DNA of 64,000 nucleotides from Actinostola sp. cb2023 (lineage: Eukaryota; Cnidaria; Anthozoa; Actiniaria; Actinostolidae), in assembly GCA_033675265.1 (NCBI GenBank), contig JAUJYZ010000680.1, forward strand, positions 324,048-388,047, in the 5' to 3' direction. The notes beneath the pieces are model-generated. The model was not told the origin of the DNA. It was given only the letters and a program-made list of their open reading frames with translations, and did not search any database. Shown here piece by piece: positions 60,801 through 64,000 of this stretch. The first letter of the stretch is position 1; each line of letters opens with the position of its first letter. The position numbers and the translations under genes were made by a program.

Positions 60801-63773
60801 ATTGGTTGAGCAATGATTTTGCGCACAATGATTGGTTGAATAGAATGTCTTCAATGAGCTTATGTCACCTGTCACGTGACTTTTTAAATTTTCACTGAAG
60901 ACAAACGAAAATACCATAACTGGAAAGAGCATACTAAAGTTAGTAAAAGTGGAAAGTTTGAAGGGAAGTAAGTAAATAGGGCAATAGTTACAGGCATTCA
61001 AACTTTGCCTTTTTTGTATGGAAATGTATGTTGGAAGGCAACGCTTGCCCTCCAAGCGAAAAACCCATACAAATCCTTTGTCTTATTTGCTTGATTCTTT
61101 TAAAATTTTCAACTTTTACTAATTTTAGTATGCTCTTCCAAGTTATGATATTTTCGTCTGCCTTCGGTGAAAATTTAAAAAGTCACGTGACAGGTGACAC
61201 AAGCCCATTCCGTACCGTAACCGTAACTCCATTCCATAGGTTTCCCACTCATGCAAAAATGACTCTAACAGTGTTTAGTATCACCACATATCTTGTACTC
61301 CTTAGGTGGGTAACACACTAATTTTGGCCGTCAAACGGGGTTTTTGTTGTAAGCCGATAACCGGCCAACGCCAACTGCAGCTTTTAAAATCCCCGCCACC
61401 TACTCAAGTCAGTTCAATCTGCCAAGTTTTACATGTTTATTTAAATATGCTTTATATATTTAATAATAATAATTGAATTTATATTCTATTGAAACCCCTG
61501 GTTACAGTGCCACTACACCAACCAAGGCCACCCAAACAAATTTTGAATCAAATTTTCTAATCACATTTGTGACGTTGAATAACAGAATGATGTCGAATTC
61601 TACAATTTAAACTGTTTCTTGTTCACTCTTGATCATATACATACACATATAAAGTAAAATATATGCTTTTAAAGCGAAAATTTGAAAATTTGTGCAGATT
61701 CTATTGTTTAAATACTCAATTGTGATTGGATAATTTGTATGAACATTTGTTTGGGTGGCCTTGGTTGGTGTAGTGGTGTAGTCACACTATAAAGGTCTAA
61801 TAAGCCTTACCTCATATGTGAATGTAATTTTGGCATTGGGTGTCAATTTAACCTTTGATTCACTTGTTAGATTCACATCTACAATCTGGTTTCTGTTGTA
61901 ACCTATTTCAATCTTCTTGTGTGTCCAGATGTAGTACTCCTCACCATTCTCACCGATTTCTCCAACAATACCTTTAGAGATTACAAAGATACAAGGGCAG
62001 AAGATTAATCCTTATACCACTAACCAGGCACACCACCAAGTTGACTTCGCTTATAAATAACCACATTAAAATGTATTTATATAACGTACAAATCCGAAAG
62101 TACTAGGCGCTTTAGTAACAAATAATTAATGAATTAATATGTGACCACTCCAGACAAAAGTTGAGTAAATTTGCAAACGACTTCTGTCAATCATAAACTC
62201 TTCTTTCTCAGCTGTTGCTAAGCAACAACCCTGCGATACAATTGTGGAGGCATGATAACTACATTCTTGACTACTTCAAATAACTACCCTATTTGTAATT
62301 GGTATTACTAGTTCCTAGATACATATTAAAAGTAAACAAACACGTTCATAAAACTCACCCCAAAGTGGTAGATCATCTGAGAGGTAAACAAAAAAAGTAA
62401 TTAATTTTGGGATTATTAATTTAACATGTACAGGTGAATGTACATGTAATGTGCCATAAACTATTGCTATGTGAAGTGCCAACCAGAATTATTATCTACT
62501 GGCTGATTTAACAAAGCAGAGTGACAATGATTGTAAAAATGGTTGAGCTTCTGTTGTTATCTCAAGATATGTGTAAAATGTATTATGTACATTTATTATA
62601 TAACTGTGATGTAATTTTACCAAAATTGGTCATTTTTGAGAGCCGATATCCTGATAAAATTATGCCACAGTTATATAATAAATCCCTTATTAGATGTTTT
62701 CTCGGGTATTACAGGCTGACATTTTACTCATTGCTCGCATACATTCGCAACTCGTAAAATATCAGCCCGTAATACCCGAGAAAACATCTAATAAGCTGTA
62801 TGTACTTCGACTTCAACATTATTATGTAAAATGTATGTACCTTGACTTCATCATGGTAAAATAATCATCTCAATCTTCCTTACCTATATACATTTGATAC
62901 CAATAGTGGTTGCGCACAGCATATACCAGGGCTTCATATGTGTCTTGCGTCAGTGTTAAATCACAGTACTTGGTTGGTGGAATATTCACTAATAAAATGA
63001 ACGACATGTGAATGAGTGAGACTGTGCCTGGATACAAACACCTCCAACTCTTCCTCAAAATCTTCGTGAAATCCCATGTGGTTGATAAATAAACTGCAGA
63101 TTTCTTATTGAAAATGCAGGATGGCTTTAGTCTTAGAGTCATTGTGCTTAGCAGATACAGCTGACAACTCTCATCAAAGCAAACGACTATGTCAAATACA
63201 TTGCAGAACAACTCCCAAGAAACCCAAAACATTGAACCTTAGGTTTGTTTTGGTATATGTATATGTAATACTGAGAGGCTGCATTATCATGTCATTTTCA
63301 GTGAACTCTCAGTAACTTTAACTGACTGGGAATCAAGCTCTTGTCTGTAATAGTGAGGTGTCTGCAAGGCACGGATTGACTGTATCTGATGCAGTACATG
63401 TAGGTAGTGCAATAGCATGTACATGTATAGAAAAGTAGTTTTGTTCATCATCATCATCATCAACATCACCATCATTTCTAAGTGTGGTGCTAAATATGAC
63501 CAATATAAACATCTGGGTCTGTATACATGTAGTGTGTAGCTGTCTATTTAAATACTACAAAATCTTAAGAATTTACCTTTAAAAGAAATATCAAGCCCGC
63601 TGAATTCAAGTTCCACTCCTTGTATGTTTTTCTCCAAGGGTTTCATGATAATGGCTTATTGTCTTTTTATCACCACGACAGAATGGCAAGGAATAGTAAT
63701 TGTATGTTTCTTGTCTGTTGTGATACGGACCAACAGTGTTCATCCACAGAACCACTTCCTCTGCATCTGCATA
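47620..63773 (-). CDS. TM9SF3: TM9SF3-type nonaspanin, 15 exons, 5' end missing
   Basis: Exons (transcript order): 63773-63577, 62988-62884, 62376-62359, 61971-61811, 60683-60607, 60274-60143, 54778-54612, 51864-51770, 51479-51349, 50889-50750, 50139-50071, 49724-49578, 48783-48700, 48407-48331, 47687-47620 (TAA 47622-47620). About 555 residues against 589 in human. The luminal part has [20 protein letters not shown] and YWYQMYI; nine membrane segments follow from [18 protein letters not shown] onward, with [15 protein letters not shown], the first cytosolic loop. The end is [19 protein letters not shown], the TM9SF3 C-terminus, with a KxD Golgi-retention (COPI) motif. The family resides in endosome/Golgi membranes and aids cargo sorting. 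Two one-base frame breaks: an extra A (T run 63627-63631 on plus) and a lost A at 60624. The signal-peptide exon was not found. TM9SF3 rather than TM9SF2/4 by length and C-terminus. Confidence 0.95.
48541..48665. mobile_element. 125-bp hairpin element
   Basis: Arms TTCACAGTTCTCACGAACAA and complement, about 40 bp each, in TM9SF3 intron between exons ending 48700 and starting 48407. A CATA tetranucleotide run (48475-48495) precedes it. Confidence 0.9.
48851..48893. repeat. GAT microsatellite
   Basis: (GAT)n of about 14 units in a TM9SF3 intron. Confidence 0.95.
48954..49057. mobile_element. 104-bp hairpin element
   Basis: AGGGGTAAGACAATACGTTT...AATCTTTGT pairs with ACAAAGATTG...AAATGTATTGTCATACCCCT in a TM9SF3 intron. 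Confidence 0.82.
49413..49521. repeat. 18-bp minisatellite, six copies
   Basis: CTAAGGGTGGGGAGCGTC repeated six times in a TM9SF3 intron, 57 bp from the exon boundary at 49578. Confidence 0.96.
50348..50623. mobile_element. 276-bp MITE with internal duplication
   Basis: TIRs TAAGGCTGGTTCACACTAGC and GCTAGTGTGGACCAGCCTTT. Inside, a roughly 65-bp block with GTAAGAGGAGCTTATGACCA is present twice in tandem. Confidence 0.88.
50981..51148. mobile_element. MITE family M2, copy 2
   Basis: TIRs TAGAGTCATTTTCATATGAG and complement to 51148; interior CACTCAAATGGCTTCCTTTC and CCAATCAAACACTTTCAAT match 36447-36622. Confidence 0.9.
51913..54164. mobile_element. 2.25-kb Tc1/mariner-type TIR element, no transposase seen
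   Basis: TA|CAGTACCGCCTAAAAGTATT at the left and the complement ...GGCGGTACTG|TA at the right, with TIRs of over 40 bp (to CGCAATTGCG). TA duplications at 51911-51912 and 54165-54166 fit mariner-type insertion. No DDE ORF of useful length. An 8-bp-TSD element is nested inside at 53114-53817. It sits in the TM9SF3 intron 54611-51865. Confidence 0.85.
53114..53817. mobile_element. 704-bp TIR element with 8-bp target duplication
   Basis: TIRs of about 80 bp start TACCCTGCGAGCAGGGTTTT and continue through CTACTCGCCCAGGAAGGTAG. CGTTTCAG precedes (53106-53113) and follows (53818-53825) it exactly: an 8-bp target duplication, as in hAT or P-type elements. The ends are themselves palindromic (CCCTGCGAGCAGGG). 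No transposase. Confidence 0.9.
54811..55929. repeat. Purine-rich 14-bp VNTR, left part
   Basis: About 75 units of GGCAAGAGAGAAAA with GGCAAGAGAGAAGA and GGCAAGGGAGAAGA variants, preceded by AAGGGAAG-type units. The plus strand is almost pure purine over 1.1 kb. Four or more long ORFs on each strand are composition artefacts. Confidence 0.97.
56606..57286 (+). CDS. 2A-peptide plus OTU-domain ORF of a mobile element
   Basis: An intact 226-codon frame from ATG 56606 to TAG. Residues 1-90 are Lys/Arg/Tyr-rich without a known domain. [13 protein letters not shown] at 92-104 is a 2A ribosome-skipping motif (D-x-E-x-N-P-G-P), expected to release the upstream peptide at Gly103/Pro104. An OTU-type cysteine protease follows: [19 protein letters not shown] gives the Asp139 and Cys146 box, then [13 protein letters not shown]. 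The frame ends about where the catalytic His strand should begin, so the triad looks incomplete and the protein is probably truncated. OTU enzymes cleave ubiquitin linkages; 2A motifs are established in invertebrate non-LTR retrotransposons, some with OTU modules. No reverse transcriptase is visible here. It is antisense to TM9SF3, within its intron. Poly(A)-like AATAAA near 57532. Confidence 0.8.
   Translation: MVELPKYYETNEYQMNLYYQKSKLLKHSNLQNCHDMKREVSQRYDNNYLSKPRRAKHKMSKILVTIKKEAIVECYPICNKQHQRYCVSRRKLLTSGDIEVNPGPVNLTKPNNTVCTVSRIPPMMLLQSRLADQGLRLLDVGGAGNCFFRAVSHQLYGEPNYHMDIRTAGVQCMTNNPERFIESNTDQSWVTYLANMSRHGTWCDALIIQAVADTMNNIVARYKCRF
58062..59007. mobile_element. 946-bp TIR element with 6-bp target duplication
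   Basis: CAGGGCTTATGGT...GATGCGGA at the left pairs with TCCGCATCCTACCATAAGCCCTG at the right. ACTATA flanks both ends (58056-58061 and 59008-59013). Subterminal CCGCATAATT words recur at least ten times at both ends, as in transposase-binding arrays of hAT-type elements. No transposase seen. Nested in the 55930-59400 element. Confidence 0.85.
59401..60118. repeat. Purine-rich 14-bp VNTR, right part
   Basis: About 33 nearly identical units of GGCAAGGGAGGAGA (59468-59935) flanked by GGGAGAGAGGGAA-type units. It ends about 25 bp from the TM9SF3 exon boundary at 60143. Far more homogeneous than the left part. Confidence 0.97.
60504..60567. repeat. 64-bp hairpin
   Basis: CAAAATCTAAATTCTCC pairs with GGAGAATTCAGATTTTG. 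The same core words form the centre of the 63811-63966 element. Confidence 0.75.
60701..61267. mobile_element. MITE family M2, copy 3, interrupted
   Basis: Left end TAGAGTCATTTATGAGTG and right end CCCACTCATGCAAAAATGACTCTA match the M2 TIRs, and GGTGCAGTGCGG is M2-like, but the copy is split by the F1 foldback at 60853-61209. Confidence 0.7.
60853..61209. mobile_element. Foldback family F1, copy 2 (complete)
   Basis: Both arms start AATG(A/G)GCTT(A/G)TGTCACCTGT and contain GTCACGTGACTTTTTAAATT; they match for about 130 bp. Homologous to 13211-13540. Nested in an M2 MITE inside a TM9SF3 intron. Confidence 0.88.
61507..61783. mobile_element. 277-bp MITE
   Basis: CACTACACCAACCAAGGCCA...CAAACAAAT on the left pairs with ATTTGTTTGGGTGGCCTTGG on the right over about 37 bp. 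In the TM9SF3 intron 61810-60684. Confidence 0.92.
62593..62691. repeat. 99-bp hairpin
   Basis: TTATTATATAACTGTG at 62593 pairs with CACAGTTATATAATAA ending at 62691. Abuts the next hairpin. Confidence 0.8.
62696..62795. repeat. 100-bp hairpin
   Basis: CTTATTAGATGTTTTCTCGG...and its complement to 62795, about 42 bp arms with few mismatches, in a TM9SF3 intron. Confidence 0.9.
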
Positions 63774-63810
63774 CTGAGAAAAACGTACAACGTTCAAATA
63801 CAATATCAAT

Positions 63811-63966
63811 ATATTGAAGGGCTCCCTGCAAGACAGAGTAAGTGACTTGTGATCAAAACCCAAATTCTCCTTTGAAATTCATAGGTTCTCAAGGAGAATT
63901 TAGATTTTGATCAGAGATCACTTCTTAATAGTGTATGTTGTTCTTGCAGGGAGTCCTTCAATATTA
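63811..63966. mobile_element. 156-bp foldback element
   Basis: ATATTGAAGGGCTCCCTGCA and complement to 63966, with inner arms GATCAAAACCCAAATTCTCC / GGAGAATTTAGATTTTGATC. It ends 38 bp from the first visible TM9SF3 exon. Confidence 0.9.
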
Positions 63967-64000
63967 TTATTCTTATCAACCAGCATACACGTATAGGAAG

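Overview
This is a eukaryotic, animal-type sequence: AT-rich, intron-rich, with GT-AG splice sites, a Pax gene, a second PRD-class homeobox gene and two conserved housekeeping genes. The Pax architecture (paired domain plus complete homeodomain) with many short conserved exons and very abundant small inverted-repeat elements fits a cnidarian, most likely an anthozoan (coral or sea anemone). The species is an inference; I could run no search.

Layout. 1-1668: a ten-copy 112-bp minisatellite, then the last exon of a K50 PRD-class homeobox gene (+). 1.8-20 kb: no gene recognised; mostly foldback/MITE-type elements, a pogo-like TIR element (4527-6403) inside a larger inverted repeat, a tRNA-headed SINE and a 650-bp AGT/AGC microsatellite. 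19.3-28.8 kb: repeat-poor, holding a candidate Pax start exon and possible regulatory DNA. 26370-30897 (+): the Pax gene. 31.5-32.5 kb: a 130-bp satellite. 33086-44226 (-): a complete 12-exon PAK1IP1 orthologue of 394 codons; its introns carry four large tandem arrays and several foldbacks. 44.2-47.6 kb: intergenic, full of hairpin elements. 47620-63773 (-): a TM9SF3 orthologue, 15 exons seen, with the signal-peptide exon outside or not found. One intron of it holds a purine-rich 14-bp VNTR split by a 3.47-kb TIR transposon, which contains a 2A-peptide/OTU-protease ORF and a further nested element.

The genes are unrelated in function: PAK1IP1 and TM9SF3 lie head-to-tail on the minus strand, Pax and the other homeobox gene are on the plus strand. 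Both homeobox genes have an intron between homeodomain codons 46 and 47. Three one-base frameshifts (one in Pax, two in TM9SF3), all at short homopolymers, sit in otherwise intact conserved exons and look like residual assembly indels. The most unusual contents are the 2A-OTU ORF, the strand-switched VNTR inside PAK1IP1, the nested transposons, and the more than twenty unrelated-looking long hairpin elements.
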